Source: Climacium dendroides (lineage: Eukaryota > Streptophyta > Bryopsida > Hypnales > Climaciaceae). From it: a stretch of 64,000 nucleotides of DNA. The position numbers and the translations under genes were made by a program. The notes under the pieces were generated by a model. It saw nothing but the letters and a program-made list of their open reading frames with translations. It was not told where the DNA came from and did no database searches. The DNA lies in contig OX467086.1 of assembly GCA_950106755.1 (NCBI GenBank), positions 23,082,001-23,146,000 on the forward strand, in the 5' to 3' direction. This document shows, one piece after another, positions 33,323 through 45,663 of the stretch (position 1 is the first letter of the stretch; each line of letters starts with the position of its first letter).

Positions 33323-33990
33323 TCATACTACTAAAATCATAAGTCCCTCTATAATATCACAAATGCTACCATTAATACTAGGGGTTTGTGCTTGCTATGC
33401 TACGCATTCATTGTATCACATAGTAGTAAAAATTTGATATATTTGAATAGAATGCATGATAATGATTTCAATAAGTCTTTAAAATAATTATTTTAAATAT
33501 TTTATAAAAATATTTTCAATCACGCATACATAGAAATCGTATTTTCGCACAATGGGATATTACGGAAATAGAGTAGCAGTTTGCAATCACTTCTATAATA
33601 TCACTTTTTACAAAAGGTGATATTATAGAAATAATATAGTTGTTGCAATTAAGGTGATATTAAAGAGGATGCGTGGGATGATATTATAGAGGTAGCAAAT
33701 CCATTGCTTCTCTTGGCTTTACACTTCTTTGCAACTCTATGATTTTGTGCTTTTGTAAGCTTTGAGCTTTCATGATTTCAATTTCCTGTTAGTACTACCA
33801 AATGATTTTGAGAAATTGATTCAATTGAAGCGATTTTGGATTCCACAACAATTAAGTTGTTCACAAAGTTTTTGGGATTTATAAGTTTTTCTTTTCAATT
33901 CTTCATTTTGTTCCGCATTCTATCTAATACATAGAAATTCTTATAAAATTCTAATGATGAATGAGTAGCATAGCAAGTGCCAACCGCTAG
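33323..33990 (+). mobile_element. Non-autonomous Helitron, copy H1
   Basis: It starts TCATACTACTAAAATC and ends CTAG, preceded by A and followed by T without target duplication, as expected for a Helitron. An inverted copy of the 3' terminal ~34 bp (33957-33990) sits at 33378-33411, i.e. 55 bp inside the 5' end. It is shorter than its relatives by an internal deletion of about 200 bp near 33913. No Rep/helicase is encoded. Boundaries are supported by empty sites of sister copies (38648-40328 and 59472-60337). Confidence 0.82.
33591..33630. repeat. Perfect 14-bp stem hairpin inside Helitron H1
   Basis: TTCTATAATATCAC at 33591-33604 pairs exactly with GTGATATTATAGAA at 33617-33630 across a 12-nt loop. 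The same word recurs in the element near 33348 and, inverted, near 33650 and 33684, giving an iteron-like series. Confidence 0.75.
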
Positions 33991-34132
33991 TTTATTAATA
34001 AAATTACATGAAGATTTTAGTAATTTTTATCTGAAGATTTATTGAAATTCTTGCTTTGCATTCTATCTAATACATAAAAATTCTAATGAAATTCTAATGG
34101 TGAATGCGTAGCATAGCAAGCACCAACTGCTA
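33991..34132 (+). mobile_element. 3' end fragment of a Helitron, between H1 and H2
   Basis: About 140 bp homologous to the last part of H2 (ATTTATTGAAATT... to ...AGCACCAACTGCTA). With H1 and H2 it forms a head-to-tail cluster. Confidence 0.7.
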
Positions 34133-35006
34133 TCATACTACTAAAATCATAAGTCCCTCTGTAATATCACAAATGCTACCATTAATACTAGGGGCTTGTG
34201 CTTGCTATGCTACGCATTCATTGTATCACATAGTAGTAAAAATTTGATATATTTGAATAGAATGCATGATAATGATTTCAATAAGTCTTTAAAATAATTC
34301 TTTTAAATATTTTGTAAAAATATTTTCAATTATGCATACATAGAAATCGTATTTTCGCACAATGGGATATTACAGAAATAGAGTAGCAATTTGCAATCAC
34401 TTTTTGTAATATCACTTTTTACAAAGGGTGATATTATAGAAATAATATAGTTGTTGCAATTAAGGTGATATTAAAGAGGATGCGTGGGATGATATTATAG
34501 AGGTAGCAAATCCATTGCTTCTCTTGGCTTTACACTTCTTTGCACTTCTATGAATTTGTCATTTTTGTGCTTTTGTGAGCTTTGAGCTTTCATGATTTCA
34601 ATTTTCTATTGCTACTACCAAATGATTTTGAGAAATTGATTCAATTGAAGCGACTTTGGATTCCACAACAATTAAGTTGTTCACAAAGTTTTTGAGATTT
34701 ATAAGTTTCTCTTTTCAATTCTTCAATTTGGGTTGCCATTTTTTGTAACAATGGAATCAAAATTTTAATGCATTCTAATGTATGTGTATCTTTACCATTG
34801 CCTATGTTTCACTCATCATTCCATAAATTTCTATTATACATTTCAATATATGCTTACTTATAAAAAAAATTATACAAAAATTTCAGTCATTTTTATTTGA
34901 AGATTTATTGAAATTTTTGTTTTGCATTCTATCTAATACATAAAAATTCTTATAAAATTCTAATGATGAATGATGAATGCGTAGCATAGCAAGCACCAAC
35001 CGCTAG
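34133..35006 (+). mobile_element. Non-autonomous Helitron, copy H2
   Basis: Starts TCATACTACTAAAATC after an A and ends CCAACCGCTAG. It shares the offset inverted repeat and the TATAATATCAC words with H1. The base after CTAG is A here, not the expected T, so the right junction may have changed. Confidence 0.78.
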
Positions 35007-36352
35007 ATGCTTCTAGTCCTTTAAGAGTTAAAAGACACCACAAGAGAGCCAAGGAATCGCGGTTACCAACCACTCGGAAATAGGTCCGCCCCTAATCCAC
35101 CGTGCAACCAAATTCAGAGCAGAATGTAGATGCTACATCATCGTCACTCTCCACCACCTTCCCACCCTTGCTTCTGTCTCCCTCCATTGCCATCTGTAGC
35201 ATCTCGCTTGACCAACCTGGCAACTTTCCATCAATGTACGGGGAGTACCGGCATTTAGTTACAAGCTAATCGGTTGATTTTGAGAATTTTCGAATGGATT
35301 TCAAAATCTTCGAAAAAAACCCGATCATTTAAGCAGAAAATCAGAGAATATTCTCTATTTTATAAACGTCTAGCCGAGAGAATGCTTCAAGCAACCGTTT
35401 GGTCTCAGAAAATGTAGGATTTGAGTTAGTTAAGCTAAAAATCTCCCTGGACTGTGCTTTCCATCTCTCTCCCCTCTCAACAAGCTCCAAATCCCTGACC
35501 TTTGAAACCAATTGGCATACATTTCTGTCATGCACACTAAAACCACAATCTTTTTAGGGTTTCACACTCGCACTCCTTGACTGAGGTGGTTTCTACTTCT
35601 TCTTCCCTGCTCGCTGTCGCTAGGCATCAATACAATCAGGTGTGGTATCCGATTAATTTGCATTTGTAATGCAGACAAAATAGTTCATGGTAGCAACTTA
35701 ATTATCATGCTGTCTCAGAGACTCTTTACATCTTCCAGTCCCTGTCCTCATTGAAGTTGATGCCACTTTGTTTTGACTTGATGCTGTGGGTGGATTTTGA
35801 TGATGAATGTCTTATTTGGGGACTGTTTTTAGTTATTTACAACAAGTCTTTGATTGTTTTTTGGCTTGGTAGGGTGCTTTTCACTCAAGCAATTGCTCTT
35901 GGGAACTACGTGTTTACAAAGGTGCTCCAATCCTAAACCCTAAACACCTCAGGTTTGCCTCATTTTTATGTCTTATTACTGAGTAGTAAAATTAATTGAA
36001 TGAAACAGAATATGTGCATTTGAACTACTTAGTGTTATTGGACTCTTTTGTTCTGCATTTCAGTGAAGAGCTTCTGTGTCTCTATTGTCGATGATGTTAA
36101 TTGTTAATACTTGAACCTTAGTCATATTCAACATTCATATTTGAATTCTAATTTGTGTCAAGAGCAACAATATGTCAATATCAGGTATTTCTAATTTCAA
36201 TAAAGAAGCAATGGCACAATTTGTGAGAGTTGTGTATTTTGTGATATATGTGGTTATTTTGCATTCAGGTTGTGCAGCTTGGATATAGGGGGTTCTAGAA
36301 AGGTCGCAATAACCAACTGAAGCATGCTATGCAACTTTGTTCTAGGGAATTG
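35007..36352. other. Unit 2-specific stretch, possible plant leader-like sequence, no gene assigned
   Basis: 35090-35250 and 35540-35640 are CT-rich with a TTTTTAGGGTTT word, as in plant 5' leaders. The reading frames (35341-35535 on -, 35751-35936 on +) are short and I do not recognise them. A non-coding transcript or a gene remnant is possible, but splice sites do not fall into a consistent model. Confidence 0.3.
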
Positions 36353-36630
36353 CCCATTAGAAAAAATTTCAGCCCTGAAAGGGGCCGTTAAGAGTTCTTT
36401 TTCAGCACCCCCATAGTGCAAATACAGAAAAATAAAAAAAATATTTTTTTGAAAATAAAATATTTAAAAATTAAAAAAAATATTTAAAAAATTGTCAATC
36501 TGATGTGCCATGTCAGATTTTGAATTTTAAAAAATAAAAAAATAAATTTTAATCTGATTTTTTTCTCTAATTACACTGCAGGGGTGCAAAACTCGCAACC
36601 CCTTCCAGGGCTGAAATTTTTCCTAATGGG
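36353..36630. mobile_element. 278-bp MITE with CCCATTAG TIRs
   Basis: The left end CCCATTAGAAAAAATTTC (36353-) and right end GAAATTTTTCCTAATGGG (-36630) are inverted over about 30 bp, followed by TCAGCCCTG and AGGGG on both sides. The interior is A/T runs. No target duplication is evident, so the superfamily is open. Confidence 0.65.
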
Positions 36631-38647
36631 TTTCTCAATGATCCACGGCGATTAAGATTGTATTGTTCAAAGTGTTGTTCACTTGTTGGAACGCCTTGTA
36701 AAGGTTGTAAACTGACCTTTTTCTAATAAAATTGCTTTTAACTTTATACTATTGAATGTTATTAGGGTTGCTGCTTATGAAATATTGTTTTATTACTGCA
36801 CCTGCTTAGTAGTTTTATACTCCACTTCGGATGGATATGTGACTTGTAATTGCTTTGGCATTTCTGCATGATATTGTTACTGAAAGTGATCAACTGAGAT
36901 TCATCTTCTGCTTGTCATGTTGTTCTATCAATACCATTGTCATTGAAGTAGACAAAGATAGTTGACTCAGTAGCCGTGTTATTGAACTATAAGTAGATGG
37001 TTACTGGCTAGATATATCCTTGTAATTGTCAAAATTTTAATATGTTGAGCAATATTCAGCTACTGTTTCGTCCATCCAGTTGCCCATTTTCATCCATTTT
37101 TCATCTATAATTTCATCCAATTATCAAGTTTCCATCCACTACATCATTGTCCACAAATTCATTCTTTTGTGCTAATTTCATCCAAATATGCAATGATATG
37201 CATCAAAATGTATGATGAACTTCATCCTAAATTTCAATGGAAGACATCTAAAATTGGCCAAAATAACATCCAAAATCGTCCCAAGCTGTATGTTCCTTTG
37301 CAAACAGGCGGTATTCCCATTCAATCTAAAACAACAAATTTTTGCCTACGAGACATACAGTGTGGTATCCTGCATATGATGCCACACATTGATCGATCAC
37401 CAATAATTCCTGGTTCTATTTATTTCTATGTGATCCAATGATCAATCTGGATCTCTCCAGGAAAAAATTAAAATTCTGCTTCAGTGTTTGTTATTCAGCA
37501 AATTAATTGGCTTGAAGCCCGGCATGATGCAAACTGTTCCAAATGCAACTGACGAAACTGCAAGTGCTCTTTCACTTGCCTGGCAACATGGCGATGGAAT
37601 GCATGAGTTGCTTCTCTTCCCACAATCCCCAAATGGACTTCCCTCAACCTGAAAGGCTCGATGTCTTGGAATGGGTTTTTTGAAGGATTTTAGGGAGGTA
37701 GGAGCCTTGGGCACTCTAACATTCAATATTTTGTAGCAATTATAATTTTGGGTTTATTACCATGAAGGGTTGATTTTTGTTTTTTTGAATGACATGGTAA
37801 ACAATTTTGCATCGTGTTATTCTAGTATATAATTATAATAATTTTAATAATAATAATAATATATAAGAAAGAAATTTTAGATTTTTGGAGCATATTTTAC
37901 ATTTGATATGAATCTTATTTTAGAGAAATTTTAGATTTTTGGAGCATATTTTACATTTGATATGAATCTTATTTTAGAGAAATTTTAAATTTTCATCAAA
38001 AAAATTTATGACTTATAGAAGACATGTAATTACATCTTTGCAAAACAAAAAATCAATCACATATGGGTGTAAACTGGTAGCATAGAGAATGAGAGGAACT
38101 TTGAACTTCTTAAATGACTCAACTTTCTTAATATTATGAAACAACAATTTCATTTTGTTTACATTCACCATAAAGAACTCAAGATAGAAGCTAAGGTTTA
38201 ATTCTACAATTTTAGGATTGTAAGTTTAATTGGTAATATGGGATTACGTGTTTAAAGGGCACATAGGATGTCATCAATGATGGAACAAAAGATGATTTCA
38301 ACATCAAATTCAAAACCCTAAAAAATAAGAATACTACACAAAAACCAAGAAAAAAGGACAAAGTATTATGGCTTGAATGTATGGAGTGAATGCAATAAGC
38401 AAATATTTTAGGTCAACATAAATGGATCTTGCAAGCTTCAAGTTACAAAACTCACTTGGATAGGAAGTTGAAGACCAATAGCAAGTTTGAAGATCACTAA
38501 ATCTATCACTAAAACATAAAGGCAAAGTTGAATAAATTCTCTCTTCACTTTTCCAAACCCTAAATCACCTTAAAACCCTTATTTCATTCCTCAATAACAT
38601 TTTAGGCAATATACACCATTGTAAGAATTTATTCTTTTATTAAGACA
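36631..38647. repeat. Unit 2 join region and Q block, with a 54-bp tandem duplication
   Basis: 37284-37640 matches unit 3 (46690-46777 plus 46906-47205) and contains the empty site of the hAT-like MITE at about 37359. 37655-38647 is the Q block. A 54-bp word is tandemly doubled at 37871-37978 but single in unit 3 (near 47425), so it is recent. 37040-37190 is rich in CATCCA/CATCTA words. No gene. Confidence 0.6.
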
Positions 38648-40328
38648 CTAGTGGTTGGCGCTTGCTATGCTATGCATTCACCATTAGAATTTTATAATTT
38701 TATAAGAATTTTTATGTATTAGATAGAATGCAAAATAATTTTTTTTAATAAATCTTCAAATAAAAATGACTAAAATCTTTGTATGATTTTTTTATAAGTA
38801 AGCATATATAAAAATATATATTATAAAAGATACACACATTAGAATGCATTAAAAATTTGACTCAATTGTTACAAATAGTGACAACCCAAATAGAAGAATT
38901 TAAAGGAAAAACTTATAAATCTCAAAAGCTTTGTAAACAATTTAATTGTTGTGAAATCCAAAATCGGTTCAATCTAATAAATTTCTCAGATCATTTGGTA
39001 ATAACAATCATACTACTAAAATCATAGCTCCCTCTATAATATCACAAATGCTACCATTAATACTAGGGGCTCGTGCTTGCTATACTACGCATTCATTGTA
39101 TCACATATTAGTAAAAAATTTATATATTTGAATAGAATGCATGATAATGATTTCAATAAATCTTTAAAATAATTATTTTAAATATTTTGTTCAATCATGC
39201 ATATATAGAAATTGTATTTTCACACAATGTGATATTACAGAAATAGAGTAGTAGTTTGCAATCACTTTTGTAATATCACTTTTTACAAAGGGTGATATTA
39301 TAAAAATAATATAGTTTTTTCCATTTAGGTGATATTAAAGAAAATCCATATGATGATATTATAGAGGTAGCAAATCCATTGCTTCTCTTGGCTTTAAACT
39401 TCTTTGCACTTCTATGATTTTGTGCTTTTGTGAGTTTTGATCTTTCATGATTTCAATTTTCTATTGCTACTACCAAATGATTTTGAGAAATTTATTCAAT
39501 TGAAGTGATTTTGGATTCCACAACAATTGAGTTGTTCATAAAGTTTTTGAGATTTATAAGTTTATCTTTTTTAATTCTTCAATTTGGGTTGCCATTTTTT
39601 GTACCAATGGAATCAAATTTCTAATGCATTCTAATGTATGTGTATCTTTCATAGTATTGACCATTGCATCTGTTTCATTCATCATTCAATAAATTTTTAT
39701 TGTACATTTCAATATATGCTTACTTAAAAAAAAATTATACAAAGATTTTAGTCATTTTTATTTGAAGATTTATTGAAATTTTTGTTTTGTATTCTATCTA
39801 ATACATAAAAATTCTTATAAAATTCTAATAATGAATGCGTAGCATAGCAAGCGCCAACTGCTAGTATAAAACTAAAATCAGAAGCTCAAAGCTCACAAAA
39901 GCACAGAATCATAAAAATGCAAAAGAAGTATAAAGCCAAGAAAATCAATGGAATTGCTACCCTTATAATATCACCATATTGATCTTCTTGAATATCACCT
40001 TAATTGCAACGACTATATTATTTCTATAATATCACTGTTTGTAAAAAGTGATATTATAGAAGTGATTGCAAACTGCTACTCTATTTCTATAATATCACAT
40101 TGTGTAAAAATACGATTTCTATGTATGCGTGATTGAAAATATTTTTACAAAACATTTAAAATAATTATATTAAAGACTTATTGAAATCATTATCATGCAT
40201 TCTATTCAAATATATCAAAATTTTACTAATATGTGATACAATGAATGCGTAGCATAGCAAGCACAACCCCTAGTATTAATGATAGCATTTGTGATATTAC
40301 ATAGGAACTTATGATTTTAGTAGTACGA
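38648..40328 (-). mobile_element. Helitron copy H3, reverse orientation, carrying a nested Helitron
   Basis: On - it starts TCGTACTACTAAAATC (40328) and ends CCAACCACTAG (38648). Units 1 and 4 show the uninterrupted site (AAGACATGAGCTAATAA and AAGACATGAACTAATAA), so insertion fell between A and T with no duplication. H4 (39008-39864) lies inside it; without H4 it is 824 bp. A CTAG/TGATATTACATAGG end fragment in unit 3 (48153-48219) is a deletion remnant of the same insertion. Confidence 0.87.
39008..39864 (+). mobile_element. Helitron copy H4, nested in H3
   Basis: Starts TCATACTACTAAAATC at 39008 after A and ends CCAACTGCTAG at 39864 before T. Comparison with H6 (near 59870) shows H3 interrupted exactly between A and T. 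857 bp, opposite in orientation to its host. Confidence 0.87.
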
Positions 40329-41977
40329 TGGGCTAATAATACAACTCAACATTGACATCATAGCCTTGCATTCCACATAATAGCATCTATGGGACCAAAA
40401 TCTACAAAAAAGCCAAGTTAATCAATCATTTAGATGCCTTAAACTAGAATTTTATTACAAAGTTTCTCACACTTTCATTCTATAGAAGTCTCCCTCATTA
40501 ACCTCAATGTTTCACACCAAAATTTGTTCCTGTCTAAACTCCAACTTGGTGGAGAGAATGACAAAATGGCATCCTTGTCTAAGGTAGGTCTTCCCCAAAC
40601 CACCACTTTTGACAATTGTGCCTAGTTATTATTATTAGACTATATAGATTTTTCAAATTTTCTTAAAGTGACAAATGAGAAGAGGTTCCAATGCATTGAA
40701 AAACGTGACATTTGAATATTGTATGCAAAAATTATGAATGATCAAAATTTATTTTAATACATGTTCTAAAATCAATTATTTCATCAACATATGTACATAT
40801 TGATTTTGGAGATGTATATAGGGTAATGACGATGGTGGTTTTAGGCTATGTGTGATTTTGGGTGTATCTACCTTAAGTAGTATCCTTCACAATAAATGAA
40901 ACTACTAAACCAAGAAAAGAAGAAACTAGTGATATAGAGAATGAAATACGGATTGCACATTGACATTTAAGGCATTAGGGAACATACATTTAGGCCTTTG
41001 GCCCTTAAAATTGTTGATTGTGTAGGTGGACCATTTGCCTTTGCACTAAGGCTTCAAGTACCTCTGAACTTATATGTTGGCTCATTACACAAGTGAGAAC
41101 CTCAGCCTTGTAAGAAAACAAATTGTCTTTTATAATATTGGACACCTTCACGGTAGTCATGCGCAAAGGCACCTTTAAGACCCTACAAAACTTTTCTAGA
41201 TTAGTGGCTAGAAGATTTTCTAAATTTATCTTAAATCCACATACTTAGAGGTAAGTGAAACCTTTCCCAACAAAGAAATGCATGTGAATACCAAATAAGA
41301 TCAATCCTTACTAGCCTGTAATACCTTTTGTTGGCTTCATACTACCGCTCCTTTCCAACTACGTATTGATTCCATGAGGTAGCAAACATGGTGTTGAATA
41401 AAGATTACTTATTGGGGTGGAATTGGCTCCAAACTCACAGCCACTATCATGAAAAATCACAACAATATCGTATGATTACAAATCTCCTAAAATCAAACAT
41501 TTCACAGGATGTAGGTGGCATTCATATAAAAGAACAACTCAAAGGGATTACTTAAATCTGCTCCAATGTTGCAAAAGATCATAACATCTATAGTTGACAT
41601 GGATATTTAAGCTTAGATTTAAGGGATTGGTGCAAAAGGCACACAAAATACAAACTAAACTAATTTATTCACCCACAACACAAGTGGAAATCTTAGACTT
41701 GTCAAACTATATATCAAAAATAGAGATTGTCTTAGATAAAATTGGATATTCTAATAAAAGCCAAGTATAAAGACCTTGTACAATTTCTCTAGATTAGTTG
41801 ATAAAAATATTTCCTAAATATTCCTTACATCCAAATCCAAATACGCAAATCCTTTTCTTAACCAATAAATGCATGGTAATATCTATGCCAATCTACAACT
41901 ATGTAGATGTGGCTAAACATAATAGAATGCAAAACAGATAATACAATCAAAATTGAAAGTAATGTCAAATATAATTC
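40329..41977. repeat. Unit 2: rest of Q, truncated R, and 3' flank of kinase 2
   Basis: Similarity to R ends at about 41060 and the sequence jumps to the equivalent of about 25010 in unit 1, so roughly 4 kb of R is missing here. No gene. Confidence 0.55.
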
Positions 41978-43348
41978 CTAGGAATTGGATTCCTCTCCAC
42001 TTTTTTGTTCCTCTTTTGGAACAAAAGGTTCAAGAATCTCTAGAATTTCTTCAAATGGTGGCCTCTTTGAAGGATCCTTGTGCCAACACCTATTCACCAA
42101 ATCCACCATCCAAGGTGTGGTGTGGCTAGGCAACATGGGCCTCGCACCGCCAATGACACAATCAAAATCATTTCCTCGTAGCTCTTCAAAAGGCATATGT
42201 CCCGATAAGACCTCATAGCAGGTCATTCCAAAACTATAGACATCTGCTTGTTTGTTGAACAATTCTGGCTTTTGGGAAACATTTCGATTCTTGACGGCTT
42301 CTAATATTTCAGGTGCCCTCCAAAATCCCGTCCCCACAACTCCAACTGAACATTCGAAATCTGCTATGAAGCAAAAAAAATTATGCGGCTGCAAGTGGAT
42401 TGGATCCATTATATGATTACGTTTCTTCCCATCAATTTGCCCATAGACTAGTACATTGGCAGCTTTGAGGTCCCGATGTATAATATCTCTTACATGTAGC
42501 TCCATCATACCCTTGGCAATCCCATGTAAGATGAAAATAGATATATCATTTGGAAATGGCAGGCCTTGGTTGTTGAAATGTAACATTCTTTCATTGATGA
42601 GCTTCCGCAAGTCCCCCCAAGCTCTCCCCATCAAGAAAGCAAACCTTCCATTGGACTTCAACAATCGTGCACCACGTATGGGGTGACAATTACTAATCAT
42701 CCTTCCAAACCATCCCTCATTGCGTGTGTCATCATCAGCAAGCATGGTGGTGGGAAAGAGTTTGAAAAGGTCTCTCACAGGCATCCCTTCCTTAAACACC
42801 TTCATAACGAAATCCTCGGCTCTTCTGCCATCATCTATGAACATCCCGTAAGCATGAAACAGTTCCGCTTGCCCTCCCTCTGCAAATGGAGTCTCACTGC
42901 TCAACCCAAACTCTACTCGAACATGAGTACCATCAGATTTAGTCACCCACTTCGGGAACTGTCGGGTAGAATCAAGTCTCAGATCATTTTCATCAAAGAA
43001 AAACCCCCCTGGATACTTTTCTTGCAAACTCTGAAACACGCGCACATTGTCCTCAGCAACCTCCAACTTCCACTCCGGTGTCCCCTCTTCACTAATCCAT
43101 CTCGGCAACGACGTGGAAGACGAGTCCATGGTTGGACCCTCCACCGTTGTAAAATAAGTACTCGCCAACTCACTCCAATGTTCTTTGGATAATTCGATCT
43201 CTGCCTTCACCTTTGCCTGCTCATCGTCCACATCCAACGTTTCCATGGCCGCCTTGAAGCTCTCAATATGTGTTGAGTGAAACTCTGTAGAGATTGAGAC
43301 CGCATCTTGGTTGGGGTCATCGGCCATGGCTACTTTCTTGAAGACCAC
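41978..43348 (-). CDS. Protein kinase, DFE-type activation loop (copy 2)
   Basis: Intact single exon of 456 codons, collinear with copy 1. It has FAEGGQAEL, the ATP Lys in VMKVFK (K183), HRDLKAANV (291-299), IADFE (D330), GTGFWRAPE (340-347), DVYSFG and KDPSKRP. Here the APE motif is normal, while the loop before DFE (GQIDGKKRNH) differs strongly from the other copies. The second Met (codon 8, 43327; GCCATGGCC) is the likelier start. The most variable parts between copies are the segments after the Gly loop (about 167-180), 205-225 and 303-313, all outside the core motifs. Retention of open frames in three copies amid decayed neighbours argues for function, but expression is not shown. Confidence 0.85.
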   Translation of the reverse strand: MVFKKVAMADDPNQDAVSISTEFHSTHIESFKAAMETLDVDDEQAKVKAEIELSKEHWSELASTYFTTVEGPTMDSSSTSLPRWISEEGTPEWKLEVAEDNVRVFQSLQEKYPGGFFFDENDLRLDSTRQFPKWVTKSDGTHVRVEFGLSSETPFAEGGQAELFHAYGMFIDDGRRAEDFVMKVFKEGMPVRDLFKLFPTTMLADDDTRNEGWFGRMISNCHPIRGARLLKSNGRFAFLMGRAWGDLRKLINERMLHFNNQGLPFPNDISIFILHGIAKGMMELHVRDIIHRDLKAANVLVYGQIDGKKRNHIMDPIHLQPHNFFCFIADFECSVGVVGTGFWRAPEILEAVKNRNVSQKPELFNKQADVYSFGMTCYEVLSGHMPFEELRGNDFDCVIGGARPMLPSHTTPWMVDLVNRCWHKDPSKRPPFEEILEILEPFVPKEEQKSGEESNS

Positions 43349-44548
43349 ACAGCTTCGTGTCCCTTGTCAAATGGAAGGCTTCCTGTGGACACACAAATTG
43401 CACAGCCATTAGATGCACTTCACGTGAAACCACTTCACCTGGTGGACTGTGCATTTGAACAAGGTGGGCTTCTGATAGCCATTGAAGTCCAGAAAGGCAA
43501 TTGAAGTTGAGTTCAGGAGATTATTCTGTGGGCAAGAAGAAATGCTCATAAATGAAAGGCTAAAAGAATAGGGACGCAATACGAGATGCAAACCAAACGC
43601 TAAAGTAGCTAGCAAACAAACTGAAAGGGAGAACACAACCGGCTCTAGGAATCAAAGTGCCCTTGGCAAGAAAATTGTGAGAACATAGGGAGAACGTGAC
43701 ACAACAAGCTCCCATCACTTGCTTGCATGCGACACTCCCAAGCACAAATCCTAGATACAACGTTCAATACTCACTACAAGTTCCACAAGATGCCGGCCAC
43801 AGAATGCAGCCTCCACACCAACCAAAACTTTCGAACAAACCTCAGGAACGAGCGCCGAGCACCTGAAACGGAACGACCAAACGGGGATCATGAATTAGTG
43901 ACAGCCAGTGTGGCGTGCAAACAGAAACAACGGGTTCAGTCACGCTGGACCATTGCTTGAAAGCTGAAGTTACAAAGACATACAAACCAAAATGGAATTG
44001 AAGTCACAATTAATGCTTGGATGCGTCCTTTCCAAGATAGTTGCAAGGAAGGAGCCTTACATAATAAGATTTCTAATGCTATATTGTTCTCATATAACTG
44101 TCCTCAAAGCCGTCTTAATGCCCTGCGTATTATATGAGACTTGCACACCTGGGGGAAGCAGGAGGGGACAGAGCACACCCCAATCACTTGCATTCACATA
44201 CGCCACTCTCCCGAGCGCAAGCAAAGCCTCGCTACCAATGTTTGAAATAAAACTCACCACAATTTTAGCAAGATGCCCCCAGAAAGCAGCCTCCACGCAA
44301 TCTGCATGCAGGTTTCGAACGCGCCACGGGAGCCAACGTTGTGCAAGGGAATGTACGAAACTGGGATCATAAATATGTCGATCAGTGGCTGCAACTGGAT
44401 CGTCTGGATGTCCCCAAACTCTTGTGAGAAGCATGCAAGACCCCTCGCTCCAGCTCAGCGCTCCCCAGACCAAGGCGCGCGCTTCCCAGTCGAAGCTAGC
44501 TGTGCGGCATACAGACAGACGAACTTGACGCTCTGGAGCAGCCCTTTT
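43349..44548 (-). promoter_or_regulatory. 5' leader/promoter region of kinase 2
   Basis: Same structure as for kinase 1: two diverged leader blocks with GTGAGT donors on - at 43774/43773 and near 44254, and the GTCCACAG acceptor upstream of the coding exon. Similarity to the other units ends at about 44538. Confidence 0.42.
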
Positions 44549-44572
44549 TTTTTGGCACCATGGTGCCAAAAA
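44549..44572. repeat. 24-bp perfect palindrome
   Basis: TTTTTGGCACCA followed by its exact inverse, centred at 44560/44561, just where unit 2 similarity stops. Purine-rich and then GC-rich unique sequence follows (44573-44785). Confidence 0.8.
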
Positions 44573-45663
44573 GCACCAATTGAAAAAAGAAGGCGAAAAA
44601 CAAGTAAGGAGAAAAGGAGAAAAAAGAAGAAAATTCGCCACTTGACCGCCCCGGGTTTGAACGTTGCCGCCAGAAAGCTGCAGTCCTCCCTCGTGCGGTC
44701 GCCAGAGTTTCTTCTGGCATGGCACTTGAAATTTCAAACCGTGCGCCAGTTTTCCCCTGTCCCGCCTTCTACGTCGCCCAAACAGCAATAAAATATCATA
44801 TAAAACCACAGAAATTGGCTTTAAAAATTCACTAGAATTAGAATTTTGCTTTTCCAAAACCAAAAGTTGGTAGGCTTGAGTGGGATTGCATGAGCGATGA
44901 CATTATTACAATCCCACTCAAGCCTCCCAAATTTCAGCTTAAAAAAGGAAAATTCTCATTTTTGGTGAATATTTGAAGTCCTTTTTCATGGTTTCACAAA
45001 ATATTTTATAGAATGCAATTGCTGATGAATCTTTTAAAATCGATAGCATGGATATGTAGTTAACATCCATATACACATCTTTCATATTAAGAAACACCCC
45101 ATCAAGTAACAAAAATTTAAACTCCTAATAAGGGCTCAATTGAGGCGTCATATGACCAAACTTTGTGAAATAGATATCTCTATATTTTGAATTAGATTTT
45201 GGCAAAGAAATTATAACACCATGCTCGAATGTACCAAATTAGTTACCACATGAGTGACAAATAGAAAAATCTAATTATAATAAAGAAATATCTATTCTTA
45301 CAACATTTCAATATTGTCATCCTAACACATAAAACTCTATAGAAGGAATTGTCAAACTTTTTTGAAGAAACTTGCCTAGGGAAAGTTGTGCATATGGATG
45401 TTCTCTACACATACCCATAATTAAACATAAAAAATTCACCACCAATTGCTTGCAATAAAATATCTTGTAAAACCATGAAAATTGACTAAAACAAATTCAC
45501 CAAAAATGATCTTTTGGTTTGTTGAAGCTGAAATTTGGTGTCATTGCATAAGCATGCAATGATAATTGTATCTTCCAAAATCTACCAATTACATTACACA
45601 TTGAACACCAAAATTAGAAAGCCTCCAATGGGCAATTCATAAAATGAAGTGTACCATACTGTA
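44573..45663. repeat. Unit 2/unit 3 junction and rearranged P block
   Basis: 44573-44785 is GC-rich sequence with no match in the window and no recognisable gene; a frame running into it from 44273 is a continuation of leader sequence. 44790-45180 and 45340-45560 are P-type arms in altered order. Confidence 0.5.
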
